Below, one piece after another: positions 7,740 to 15,475 of a stretch of DNA of 33,984 nt. The DNA comes from Mycetocola sp. (GTDB lineage Bacteria; Actinomycetota; Actinomycetes; Actinomycetales; Microbacteriaceae). The DNA lies in NCBI RefSeq assembly GCF_025464835.1, contig NZ_JAODMP010000097.1, positions 1-33,984 on the forward strand. The letters are read 5' to 3'. The notes under the pieces are model-generated. The model was given only the letters and a program-made list of their open reading frames with translations. It was not told the origin of the DNA and searched no databases. The translations under genes and the position numbers were made by a program. Numbering within the stretch: the first letter of the stretch is position 1; every line of letters starts with the position of its first letter.

Positions 7740-8975
7740 ATGACCAAGAAAATCGTCGTCACCGGTATCGGTGCCAGTTCGCCCCTGGGCGGAACCGCCG
7801 TGGAATCCTGGAAGGCACTGCTCGCAGGGGAATCAGGCATCCGGTCCCTCGAACACGACTGGGTCGCTGAACACAACCTTCCGGTGACCTTCGCCGGTGA
7901 AGCCAAAGTACGCCCGTCCGAGGTCCTCGAGCGCCAGGAGGTCAAGCGTCTGGACCCATCCAGCCAGTTCGCGCTGGTCTCTGCCCGCGAAGCATGGGCG
8001 GATGCCGGGTCCCCCGATGTCGACCCGCTCCGTGTCGGCGTCGACTACTCCACCGGCATCGGTGGTCTCTGGACGCTGCTCGACGCCTGGGACACCCTCA
8101 AGGAGAAGGGCCCGCGCCGGGTCCTCCCGATGACGATCCCGATGCTGATGCCCAACGCCGCCTCAGCTGCGATCAGCATGTCCATCCCCTCACGCGCATA
8201 TTCCCGCACCGATGTCTCCGCGTGCGCCTCGAGCACCGAAGCGATCGCGAACGCCTACGAACACCTGCAGGCCGGCCTAGCCGACGTGGTCATCGCCGGC
8301 GGCACGGAGTCTGTCGTCCACCCGCTGCCCATCGCTGCGTTCTCGGCCATGCAGGCGTTGTCGCGTCGGAACGATTCCCCGGAATCGGCATCCCGGCCAT
8401 ACGATGTGTCCCGTGACGGCTTCGTGCTCGGCGAAGGTGCCGCGTCGATCGTGCTGGAGACGGAAGAGCACGCCCTGGCCCGCGGCGCCCGCATCTACGC
8501 GGAACTGGCCGGCGGTGCGGTGACGAGCGACTCGTACCACATCACCGCTCCGGACCCGGAGGGGTCAGCCGCAGCGCGGGCCATGCTCGGAGCTGTCGAG
8601 CAAGCCGGTGCAAGCCTGACCGATGTGCTGCACGTCAATGCCCACGCCACGAGCACCCCGGTCGGCGACATCGCCGAGTACAACGCGCTCCTGCGGGTGT
8701 TCGGCGACCACCTGCCCAACATCGCGGTGTCGGCGACGAAGGCTGCCACCGGTCATCTCCTCGGAGGCACGGGTGCCCTCGAAGCGATCTTCACGATCCT
8801 GGCGCTGCACGAGCGCACCGCTCCCCCGACGATCAACCTCGACGTGCAGGATCCGGCGATTCCCCTCGACGTCGTCACCGCCCCCCGGGACCTGGGCTCA
8901 GGGGACCTGCTCGCGCTCAGCAACTCCTTCGGGTTCGGCGGGCACAACGCCGTCGTCGCCTTCCGGAGTTACTGA
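7740..8975 (+). CDS. fabF: Beta-ketoacyl-ACP synthase II
   Basis: The 411-residue KAS I/II enzyme elongates acyl-ACP with malonyl-ACP. The Cys-His-His triad is intact: Cys162 in DVSACASSTEA, His302 in HVNAHATSTPVGD, and His339 in ATKAATGHLLGGTG. The C-terminal NSFGFGGHNA glycine loop is present. ATG 7740 is preceded by CAGGAGAG and gives the family start MTKKIVVTGIG; the frame is open further up but unsupported. It is the last gene of the fab block and is followed 10 nt later by a strong terminator. Confidence 0.96.
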   Translation: MTKKIVVTGIGASSPLGGTAVESWKALLAGESGIRSLEHDWVAEHNLPVTFAGEAKVRPSEVLERQEVKRLDPSSQFALVSAREAWADAGSPDVDPLRVGVDYSTGIGGLWTLLDAWDTLKEKGPRRVLPMTIPMLMPNAASAAISMSIPSRAYSRTDVSACASSTEAIANAYEHLQAGLADVVIAGGTESVVHPLPIAAFSAMQALSRRNDSPESASRPYDVSRDGFVLGEGAASIVLETEEHALARGARIYAELAGGAVTSDSYHITAPDPEGSAAARAMLGAVEQAGASLTDVLHVNAHATSTPVGDIAEYNALLRVFGDHLPNIAVSATKAATGHLLGGTGALEAIFTILALHERTAPPTINLDVQDPAIPLDVVTAPRDLGSGDLLALSNSFGFGGHNAVVAFRSY

Positions 8976-8985
8976 GCTGAAGAAC

Positions 8986-9018
8986 AGAACCCCCGGCGGA
9001 GAATCCGTCGGGGGTTCT
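8986..9018 (+). terminator. Rho-independent terminator of the fab operon
   Basis: AGAACCCCC (8986-8994) pairs with GGGGGTTCT (9010-9018). The inner GGCGGA/TCCGTC continues the stem with one G-T pair around a GAA loop, giving an almost unbroken 15-bp stem. A short T-rich run follows. It starts 10 nt after the fabF stop and marks the end of the aceE-fab block. Confidence 0.85.
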
Positions 9019-9123
9019 TCTGTATCCAGGACCCCACGGTTTCAGCCGCGAACCGACCGGGAAGTCACCAACCGGAGCGCGTGGGGCCACGCGTGTGATC
9101 CTGGTGTTCTGCTGTGCCTGAGT

Positions 9124-9627
9124 TCAGCCCACCTTGTGGAGCCAGACGACGGATGAATCGTCGGAGGCGTGCCTGAACGGTTCGAGTTCGTCGTCCCAGG
9201 CCTGGCCGAGAGCGATCCGCAGTTCGCGGTGGAGCTCGTCCGCGTTGTTGCCCGCCACCTCCATGGCGTAACGGACCCGGTCCTCCGGAACGACGACATT
9301 GCCGGCGGTGTCGGTCTGGGCGAAGAAAATGCCCAGGTCGGGTGTGTGCAACCAACGGCCGCCATCCGAGCCGGGAGTCGGATCCTCGGTCACTTCGAAC
9401 CGGAGGTGCTCCCAGCCGCGCAGGGCCGAGGCGAGAGCAGCTCCCATCCCCTGGTAGCCCTCCCAGTAGAACTCGGCCCGCTGGGATCCTTTGAGCACCG
9501 GCTGGTCCTCCCAGTCGAAATTCACGGCGCGTCCGAGAGCACGCCCCGCTGCCCATTCAACGTGCGGGCAGAGCGCGCGCGGAGAGGAGTGAATAAGAAT
9601 CACCCCTCGTGCGACTGATGCCACCAT
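9124..9627 (-). CDS. DUF3145 family protein
   Basis: This 167-residue protein belongs to a family conserved in Actinobacteria without a known function. Family marks are MVASVARGVI at the start, IHSSPRALCPHVEWAAGRA, the Trp-rich AEFYWEGYQGMG, GWEHLRFEVTEDPTPGSDGGRW, and GQAWDDELEPFRHA. There are no membrane segments or signal peptide. ATG 9627 has GGAGGAG at ideal spacing; upstream in-frame Met codons lack this. Its end faces the fab terminator, and it is divergent from the PadR gene across about 220 bp. Its neighbourhood to the fab block recurs in related actinobacteria as far as I recall, but no functional link is established. Confidence 0.92.
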   Translation of the reverse strand: MVASVARGVILIHSSPRALCPHVEWAAGRALGRAVNFDWEDQPVLKGSQRAEFYWEGYQGMGAALASALRGWEHLRFEVTEDPTPGSDGGRWLHTPDLGIFFAQTDTAGNVVVPEDRVRYAMEVAGNNADELHRELRIALGQAWDDELEPFRHASDDSSVVWLHKVG

Positions 9628-9728
9628 GTTCTCCTCCATCTCCTGTGGTACGTCTTCCCCAACGACCATGGAGATGCTCGAGTGCTGCAGCATCGTATGA
9701 AATTGTCGGCGCTAAGGCCGTTGCGATC

Positions 9729-9758
9729 ATTATGCCCCAGTCAGCGGCCACATCACAA
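9729..9758 (-). promoter_or_regulatory. Candidate promoter of the DUF3145 gene
   Basis: On the minus strand, TTGTGA (complement of 9753-9758) and CATAAT (complement of 9729-9734) are 18 nt apart. The start would be near 9722, with a leader of about 95 nt. A second -10-like TACGAT lies closer to the gene, so the assignment is tentative. Confidence 0.35.
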
Positions 9759-9781
9759 CGGCGAAATCACAGCGTTGTGGT

Positions 9782-9800
9782 CAGTCGCCGGGACCGACTG
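9782..9800. promoter_or_regulatory. Inverted repeat upstream of the PadR gene, candidate operator
   Basis: CAGTCG (9782-9787) and CGACTG (9795-9800) form a perfect 6-bp dyad with a 7-nt spacer. A -10-like TATACC follows at 9807-9812. A site here could let the PadR protein repress its own operon; the arms differ from the ATGT/ACAT arms of well-studied PadR sites, so this is inference. Confidence 0.35.
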
Positions 9801-9850
9801 CTGAGCTATACCCGGTAGACTTCAAACCCGCGACGATTCACGGAGGTGCC

Positions 9851-10417
9851 ATGGCGGTCAAAGACGGCATCCTCGCGATCCTCTCCCTCGGTCCCGGATA
9901 CGGCCTGGCGCTCAGGGACGAGCTCGTCATCCGGGCGCCCCATCGTGCCGGCCTCAACGTCGGGCAGGTCTACAGCACTCTGGACCGCCTCGGCAGGGCC
10001 GGTCTCATCTCGTCGGGCACGACGACCGATGACAACCTGCCGCTGTACGCGCTCACATCCACCGGATCAGAGGCGGTAAATCAGTGGCTCGACGTTCCGA
10101 CCGCCCCTGACCCGCGTACCTGGGCTGATCTGCTCGATCAGGTTCTCATCGGCGCGAGCCTGCCCGATGCGGACTGGCCCACGCTTCTCGACCGGCATGA
10201 GTTCGCCTGGCGCTCCTTCCTCACGACGCCCGCCGAGGACGGCGCTCTGCGCTCCGCCGTCACCGCCTCCGCTTCCCGGCTCTGGGCAGAGGCGGCACTG
10301 GCGTGGCTCGCTGAGACGCGAGCGGCGTTCACCGTCACCGATCCCGGCCTTCCGCTACGCGGCATCCGTCCGCAGCGAGGGCGGCGGCCGCAACCGGCGC
10401 CGCCGTCGATGGCTTGA
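9851..10417 (+). CDS. PadR family transcriptional regulator
   Basis: The 188-residue protein has an N-terminal winged helix of the PadR type. It shows AVKDGILAILSLGPGYGLALRDEL, then LNVGQVYSTLDRLGRAGLISS, where the second recognition region and wing are clear, with a polar helical C-terminal dimerisation half. ATG 9851 is preceded by GGAGG at good spacing. The stop overlaps a TTG of the next frame (10414) and ligD follows, so the three probably form one unit and the regulator may respond to a signal tied to DNA repair or metabolism. The ligand is unknown. The tail ends in a basic Pro/Arg-rich stretch. Confidence 0.85.
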   Translation: MAVKDGILAILSLGPGYGLALRDELVIRAPHRAGLNVGQVYSTLDRLGRAGLISSGTTTDDNLPLYALTSTGSEAVNQWLDVPTAPDPRTWADLLDQVLIGASLPDADWPTLLDRHEFAWRSFLTTPAEDGALRSAVTASASRLWAEAALAWLAETRAAFTVTDPGLPLRGIRPQRGRRPQPAPPSMA

Positions 10418-10449
10418 GCTACACGGGCAACGGCGATACGCTGCCCGGC

Positions 10450-10980
10450 ATGCGTGAGATTTTCACCCTGGGTCATTCGACGCACCCGATCGAAGAGTTC
10501 GCCGCGTTGCTGGGAGCCCACGGAGTAAGCGTGGTCGTCGACATCCGGACCATTCCGCGTTCCCGCCACAATCCGCAGTTCGGTGAGGAAGAACTCAAAG
10601 TCAGCCTGCCGGAATTCGGCATCGGTTACCGTCGGCTCGAGGCGCTCGGGGGTCTTCGCCGCACCACGGCCGACTCGGTCAACACCGGCTGGAAGAACAC
10701 CTCGTTCCGCGGGTATGCCGACTACATGCAGACCGGCGCCTTCCAGGATGGCATCGATGAACTGCTGCGTCTCGCCGACGGGCAAACGGTCGCGATCATG
10801 TGTGCGGAGGCTGTCCCATGGCGCTGTCACCGTTCGCTAGTCGGTGATGCGTTGCTGGTGCGTGGCGCATCGGTGACCGACATCTACAGCGTCTCGTCGG
10901 CGAAGCCGCATACGCTGACCCGATTCGCGCACGTGGACGGAACCACCATCACGTACCCGCCGATCCCGGAACCGGTGTAG
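10450..10980 (+). CDS. DUF488 domain protein
   Basis: The 176-residue protein shows the DUF488 core: FTLGHSTHPIEEF at the start, VVVDIRTIPRSRHNPQF, and the Cys/His motif CAEAVPWRCHRSLVGD near residues 118-131. The motif suggests a metal site or a catalytic Cys. The biochemical role of the family is not settled; members often stand in repair or stress loci. I start at ATG 10450 (MREIFTLGHS), the usual family N-terminus. A TTG at 10414 overlapping the padR stop would add 12 residues and couple translation. Neither has a clear ribosome site. It ends 3 bp before ligD. Confidence 0.85.
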   Translation: MREIFTLGHSTHPIEEFAALLGAHGVSVVVDIRTIPRSRHNPQFGEEELKVSLPEFGIGYRRLEALGGLRRTTADSVNTGWKNTSFRGYADYMQTGAFQDGIDELLRLADGQTVAIMCAEAVPWRCHRSLVGDALLVRGASVTDIYSVSSAKPHTLTRFAHVDGTTITYPPIPEPV

Positions 10981-10983
10981 TCG

Positions 10984-13461
10984 ATGCCCGCGCGCGGAGG
11001 AGCCCGCCAGGTGGTCGAGGTCGACGGCAGGAGAATCACCGTCACCAACCTCGACAAGGTCATGTACCCGGCAACCGGGACCACGAAGGCCGACGTTCTC
11101 CGGTATTACGCGGAGATCGCCGATGTGATGGTTCCATACACGGCGAACCGGCCGGCCACGCGAAAACGGTGGGTCCACGGAGTCGGAACGGCGGAGCACC
11201 CAGGCGACGTCTTCTATCAGAAGAACCTCGATGAATCCGCACCCGGTTGGCTGGCGAGGCGGTCGATCGAGCACAGTGGCGGGCCGAACGAGTATCCGCT
11301 CGTGAACGACCGGGCGACACTCGTCTGGCTTGCGCAGATGTCCGCACTCGAGATCCACGTGCCGCAATGGCGATTCGAACGCACCGGCAGCCGCCGCAAA
11401 CCGGACCGGCTCGTGCTGGACCTCGACCCGGGCGATGGAGTGGGGCTCGTCGAGTGCGCAGAGGTCGCCCGGCTGGCCCGCGAGATCCTGACCGACATGG
11501 GGCTGGAGCCGCTCCCTGTCACGAGCGGGAGCAAGGGCATCCACCTGTACGCGCCGCTCGACGGCCGGTGGACGTCGGACCAGGTTTCGCCCGTCGCCCA
11601 CGAGCTGGCCCGCGCCCTCGAGGCGGACCATAAAGACCTCATCGTCAGCGACATGAAGAAGTCGCTGCGAACCGGCAAGGTGCTCGTCGACTGGAGCCAG
11701 AACAACCAGGCGAAGACCACGATAGCGCCGTACTCGCTGCGCGGCAGGCTGACGCCGATGGTGGCCGCTCCACGCACCTGGCAGGAACTTGCCTCCCCGT
11801 CGCTGCAGCAGCTCGGCTTCGAGGAGGTGCTCGCCCGCGTGGCGGAGCAGGGCGACATCCTCTCCCCGCTGCTGGCCTCACGCGATGCGGGGCTCGAGCC
11901 GACGCCGAGCCACCTGGCGAGCTTCGAGGCGACCCCCGCCTCACGGGACCGCCTTGCCAAGTACCGCAGCATGCGCGACGGATCGAAGACGCCTGAGCCG
12001 GTTCCGGATGCGGTCGCGCCGCTGTCGAGCGGCAACGCCTTCGTGATCCAGGAGCACCATGCCAGGCGGCTGCACTACGACTTCCGTCTGGAACACGAGG
12101 GGGTGCTGGTGTCCTGGGCGGTTCCCAAAGGTCCACCGCTGGATGGCGCCGAAAACCACCTCGCCGTACAGACGGAGGATCATCCGCTCGAGTACGGCAC
12201 GTTCGAAGGAACCATCCCGAAGGGCGAATACGGCGCGGGAGAAGTCACCGTCTGGGACTCCGGCAGCTTCGAACTGGAGAAGTGGCGCGAGGGCAAGGAA
12301 GTCATCGCAACGCTGACGGGTCAGCCGGGCGGAGGCCTCGGCGGGGTGCCCCGGACGTACGCTCTGATTCACACGAGCCGGCCAGGCGCCGAGAACAACT
12401 GGCTAATCCACCTCATGGACGGCACGGCGAAGAAGTCGGGATCGAAACGGCGCCGAGCCCCGGTGACATCACTTCCGTCCTTCGCCGCTGCAGAGACAAT
12501 CCCGATCTCCCGGCCGCTGCGCTCCCCCATGCTCGCGACCAACGGCACAGTCGCCGACCTTGACGCCGATGAAGACTGGGCGCTCGAGATGAAATGGGAC
12601 GGATACCGTGCCGTCGCCTACCTCGACGGCGATGATGTGTGGCTGATCAGCCGGAATGGAAAGGATCTCACGACGACCTTCCCGGAGCTGGTGAAGCCGC
12701 TCAGGGAGGCGGTGAAGCCGAAGTCTGCGGTGCTGGATGGCGAGATCGTCGCGCTTGACCGGAAAGGCCGCCCGAACTTCGGATTCCTCCAGTCCCGCGC
12801 GGGGCTGACCGAGGAGGAGTCCGCTGCCCGCTCGGCAAGCATTGAACTGATGCTCTTCGACCTGCTCGAACTGGACGGACACGACATCACGGCGGACGAC
12901 TACGACGTCCGCCGCGCGGCCCTGTCCGCGAGCGTGACGGGGGCCGGGCCGGTGCATGTTCCGGAGGAGTTCGATGGCGACATCGAGGCGGCCCTCGCGT
13001 CGAGCACGTCCCGCGGCCTCGAGGGCGTCATCGCGAAGGTGCGGGATAGCCGGTACACGGAGGGACGGCGGTCTCGCGCGTGGATCAAGCTCAAGCATCA
13101 GCGAACCCAGGAAGTGGTGGTGGTCGGCTGGCGCCCGGGAACCGGTTCCGCAGCCGGTGGTATCGGTTCGCTGGTCCTCGGAATCCCGGATGCCGACGGC
13201 ATCCGTTACGCGGGCCGCGTCGGCACGGGTTTCTCCGACGCGGAGCGCCGTGCGATGCTCGCCCGTTTGCGGAAGATGTCGCGGAAGTCTCCCCCGGTGC
13301 ACGACGCCCCGCGCGATGAACTGCTGCACGCGCAGTGGGTCGAGCCGGAGCTCGTCGGAGAAGTGACCTTCATGGAGTGGACGAGCGCGGGGTCGCTTCG
13401 CCATTCGTCGTGGCGTGGCTGGCGCCCCGACAAGGCACCGGCGGATGTGCGGATCGAGTGA
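10984..13461 (+). CDS. ligD: Multidomain ATP-dependent DNA ligase LigD (Pol-PE-Lig)
   Basis: This 825-residue enzyme of bacterial non-homologous end joining fills, trims and seals DNA ends. Order: an N-terminal primase-like polymerase domain (about 10-285), with metal-binding Asp146/Asp148 in LDLDPGDG and VDWSQNN; a 3'-phosphoesterase (about 335-480), with HHARRLHYDFRLEHEG from 358 and the GTIPKGEYGAG loop; and a C-terminal ligase (about 510-820), with adenylated Lys537 in EMKWDGYRA, LDGEIVAL, EGVIAKVRDSRYTEGRRSRAWIK and an OB fold. This is the mycobacterial domain order. ATG 10984 lies 3 nt after the DUF488 stop. A ku gene, its usual partner, is not in the window. Confidence 0.96.
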   Translation: MPARGGARQVVEVDGRRITVTNLDKVMYPATGTTKADVLRYYAEIADVMVPYTANRPATRKRWVHGVGTAEHPGDVFYQKNLDESAPGWLARRSIEHSGGPNEYPLVNDRATLVWLAQMSALEIHVPQWRFERTGSRRKPDRLVLDLDPGDGVGLVECAEVARLAREILTDMGLEPLPVTSGSKGIHLYAPLDGRWTSDQVSPVAHELARALEADHKDLIVSDMKKSLRTGKVLVDWSQNNQAKTTIAPYSLRGRLTPMVAAPRTWQELASPSLQQLGFEEVLARVAEQGDILSPLLASRDAGLEPTPSHLASFEATPASRDRLAKYRSMRDGSKTPEPVPDAVAPLSSGNAFVIQEHHARRLHYDFRLEHEGVLVSWAVPKGPPLDGAENHLAVQTEDHPLEYGTFEGTIPKGEYGAGEVTVWDSGSFELEKWREGKEVIATLTGQPGGGLGGVPRTYALIHTSRPGAENNWLIHLMDGTAKKSGSKRRRAPVTSLPSFAAAETIPISRPLRSPMLATNGTVADLDADEDWALEMKWDGYRAVAYLDGDDVWLISRNGKDLTTTFPELVKPLREAVKPKSAVLDGEIVALDRKGRPNFGFLQSRAGLTEEESAARSASIELMLFDLLELDGHDITADDYDVRRAALSASVTGAGPVHVPEEFDGDIEAALASSTSRGLEGVIAKVRDSRYTEGRRSRAWIKLKHQRTQEVVVVGWRPGTGSAAGGIGSLVLGIPDADGIRYAGRVGTGFSDAERRAMLARLRKMSRKSPPVHDAPRDELLHAQWVEPELVGEVTFMEWTSAGSLRHSSWRGWRPDKAPADVRIE

Positions 13462-13492
13462 GGACATCCAGCGGCGGACGTACCCTTGAAAC

Positions 13493-14077
13493 ATGCCCAG
13501 TTCTCGGTCCAACGCACAACCGGCGTGTGGGGTTCTCGTTGACGGTTGCCGGCCGTGCAGCGAAACGGTCGATGCCGATGCGCCACTCAACCTGTGCCCC
13601 AGCCACCTCCAGCTGGCCCACGACTGGGTAGTTGGAGCGAGCGGGGTCACCGACATCCTGCCGACACCCTGCCTGGCCTGCGGCTCCCGCCTCGGAGTCC
13701 GTTACCCGTCCGGCTGGCTGTGCGCTGTCTGTGAGTGGAGGGTGGGCGACATCCCGGATGGCGGAACCGTCGAACCCCGCGTCGACGTGGTCTACTACCT
13801 CCGATTCGGGGATCGGATCAAGATCGGGACGTCGGTGAATCCCCGCCAGCGTTTCGCTGGCATCCGCCACGATGAACTGCTGGCCTTTGAGCGAGGGAAC
13901 CGGCTGACCGAGCAGAGACGCCATGCCCAATTCGCCGCTCATCGTCTCGACCGCAGTGAGTGGTTCGCCGCTCACAACGAAATCCTCTCGCACATCGAGG
14001 GTCTTCGGGCAGGCGTCGACGACCCGTGGGCGCAGTACGCGCTGTGGCGCAGCCAGCAGGCGGCGCTGCACGGCTGA
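13493..14077 (+). CDS. GIY-YIG-like (MUG113/T5orf172-type) protein with Cys-pair zinc ribbon
   Basis: The 194-residue protein has a Cys-rich first half (C19, C22, C35 and two CxxC pairs, C60/C63 and C77/C80, in PCLACGS and CAVCEW) that likely binds zinc. The second half carries VYYLRFGDRIKIGTSVNPRQRF, the degenerate GIY-YIG core of the MUG113/T5orf172 group, followed by the helix EQRRHAQFAAHRLDRSEWFAA typical of it. Such proteins are common in phages and mobile DNA and are presumed nucleases or DNA binders; activity is unproven. ATG 13493 lies 31 nt after ligD on the same strand without a strong ribosome site. Nothing convincing lies between its end and 14269. Confidence 0.8.
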   Translation: MPSSRSNAQPACGVLVDGCRPCSETVDADAPLNLCPSHLQLAHDWVVGASGVTDILPTPCLACGSRLGVRYPSGWLCAVCEWRVGDIPDGGTVEPRVDVVYYLRFGDRIKIGTSVNPRQRFAGIRHDELLAFERGNRLTEQRRHAQFAAHRLDRSEWFAAHNEILSHIEGLRAGVDDPWAQYALWRSQQAALHG

Positions 14078-14269
14078 GCGGGACTGTCCGTAGCGCTGGT
14101 GGCGGATGGACAGGGCCAGGGCGAGGTCCCGTTGACATCCCCAGCACCATGAAGTTCTGCTTCTCGCGCACCCCCAGACATCGTCGGTCGTCAGTTCGGC
14201 CATGATGTCTTCACAGGTGCTCGCGATCGACCTCAAGTACGGCCCCTGGCCCCGCTGGGGAAACTACCG

Positions 14270-15085
14270 TCAGCGGTGTGGTGAGACGATAGGGGCGCTG
14301 AAACCCGCGAGCATGTCGAGGACCGCTTCGGTGAGAGCATCGTGGATGGTGGAAGCCCAGACACAGTTTCGATGTTCGCGCAGCAGCCAGTCCATGGCGT
14401 CGCTCTCGGTCATGCCTACGTCGTCCCAGTTGATGCCGGGGTTCGCGAATGTTGCCGGCAGCTCTGTCTCCGGTGACATCATCACTGCACCGAGGTGAAT
14501 CGGGTCGTCGGAACCGGGTGACGCCCACAGCAGCTCCGCGTCGCCGTCCCGCTCTTCGTCATGCAGGTGCCACGCGTCTCCCGTGCCGGTCCAGATCTGT
14601 GGTTCCGCTTCGCCAGGAGCGGCGACCCTGAACACCAGGAAGTCCTTCTTCGTGAATGTCGCCCACTCGTCCGGGTCGAAGCCCGCCGACGACAACGGCG
14701 CGGACGTCGCACCGGCCTCGAAGAGGTCGATAGCGTCGAAGATGTCTTCGTCGATCAATTCCAAGCAGGAGTGGACCTTTCCGGCGAACTCCTCCATCCA
14801 CAGCAGCAACGCCTTGGTCGTCTTCTCGTCCCACGGCGAGCCATCCAACGGTGGTCCGTCATGACCGCCGACGTGCAGGTGCCAGGCGAGGTCGTCATCG
14901 GTGGTCTCCACGTGCATCGCTATGTCCCCGATCTCGATGAACGCGAGCGACACGTCCTCCTCCTCGATCCACCGGGCGTGAAGCCTCGGCCTCGGCAGTG
15001 ACTCCGGGTACCGCCGCGCAAGCTTCGGCACGTCGGGGATCAGCAGCTCCGCCTCGAGGATGTCTGCGTCGTGTTCGGATGCCAT
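14270..15085 (-). CDS. Hypothetical acidic protein
   Basis: This 271-residue protein has no signal peptide or membrane segment and is rich in Asp, Glu and Trp. Visible segments are ARRYPESLPRPRLHARWIEEED, a Trp/His patch DDDLAWHLHVGGHDGPPLDG, a helical LLLWMEEFAGKVHSCLELIDEDIFDAIDLFEAG, and near the end MDWLLREHRNCVWAST. I do not recognise a family; composition suggests a soluble protein, perhaps of the immunity or SMI1 style, but that is a guess. ATG 15085 has AAAGGGA upstream. It stands alone between convergent and divergent neighbours. Confidence 0.75.
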   Translation of the reverse strand: MASEHDADILEAELLIPDVPKLARRYPESLPRPRLHARWIEEEDVSLAFIEIGDIAMHVETTDDDLAWHLHVGGHDGPPLDGSPWDEKTTKALLLWMEEFAGKVHSCLELIDEDIFDAIDLFEAGATSAPLSSAGFDPDEWATFTKKDFLVFRVAAPGEAEPQIWTGTGDAWHLHDEERDGDAELLWASPGSDDPIHLGAVMMSPETELPATFANPGINWDDVGMTESDAMDWLLREHRNCVWASTIHDALTEAVLDMLAGFSAPIVSPHR

Positions 15086-15256
15086 GTGGTTCCCTTTCCG
15101 GCATCAATCTTCGCAGCATTGGCACATGCTCGCAGACACCGAAGGTCCTGGTGGTGGCATCCCGTATATTCACCATGCCAGGCGCTCGATCGCCAGGCGC
15201 TGAGGCTGTCACGTGATGAGGACCGCAGCCTGGATTCCCTCGATCGTGACGACGTG

Positions 15257-15475
15257 ATGACGCTCACGACCGACGACATCGTTGAGGCCGCGCGCGCCCG
15301 CGGTGAGGCTCCGGCGCCGGACCCTGAACCGTCACGATGGTGGCGCCGGCTGACCTACCAGCCGCCAGCCCCCGCTCGACAACGGGGGCTGTCGGGGTTG
15401 CTGGAGAGGCTCAGGCGGCGGCAGCTCGCTGCCCGCTCGGCCGGCTGGTGGGCCGGCCAGGGTCGCGCGTCCTAG
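15257..15475 (+). CDS. Small hypothetical protein
   Basis: This 72-residue basic protein begins MTLTTDDIVEAARARGEAP, then has a Pro-rich linker, a Trp pair (SRWWRRL) and an Arg-rich helix near LSGLLERLRRRQLAARSAGWW. No ribosome site is clear at ATG 15257, and the frame stays open upstream to about 15071, so the start is uncertain. Its stop shares the palindrome CTAG (15472-15475) with the stop of the opposite-strand SRPBCC gene, leaving no spacer. A 9-bp direct repeat CCAGGCGCT (15178 and 15193) lies upstream. Function unknown. Confidence 0.5.
   Translation: MTLTTDDIVEAARARGEAPAPDPEPSRWWRRLTYQPPAPARQRGLSGLLERLRRRQLAARSAGWWAGQGRAS

Noticed and set aside
9078-9093. CGCGTG/CACGCG hairpin as terminator of the DUF3145 gene
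   Set aside because: Stem of 6 bp without a T-tract on either strand; too weak to call.
12469-13656. 395-codon minus-strand frame opposite ligD
   Set aside because: Shadow of the ligase domain; Arg/His-rich with no recognisable fold.
15178-15201. Repeated CCAGGCGCT as a CRISPR-like or mobile repeat
   Set aside because: Only two 9-bp copies with a 6-bp spacer; more likely chance or short slippage duplication.
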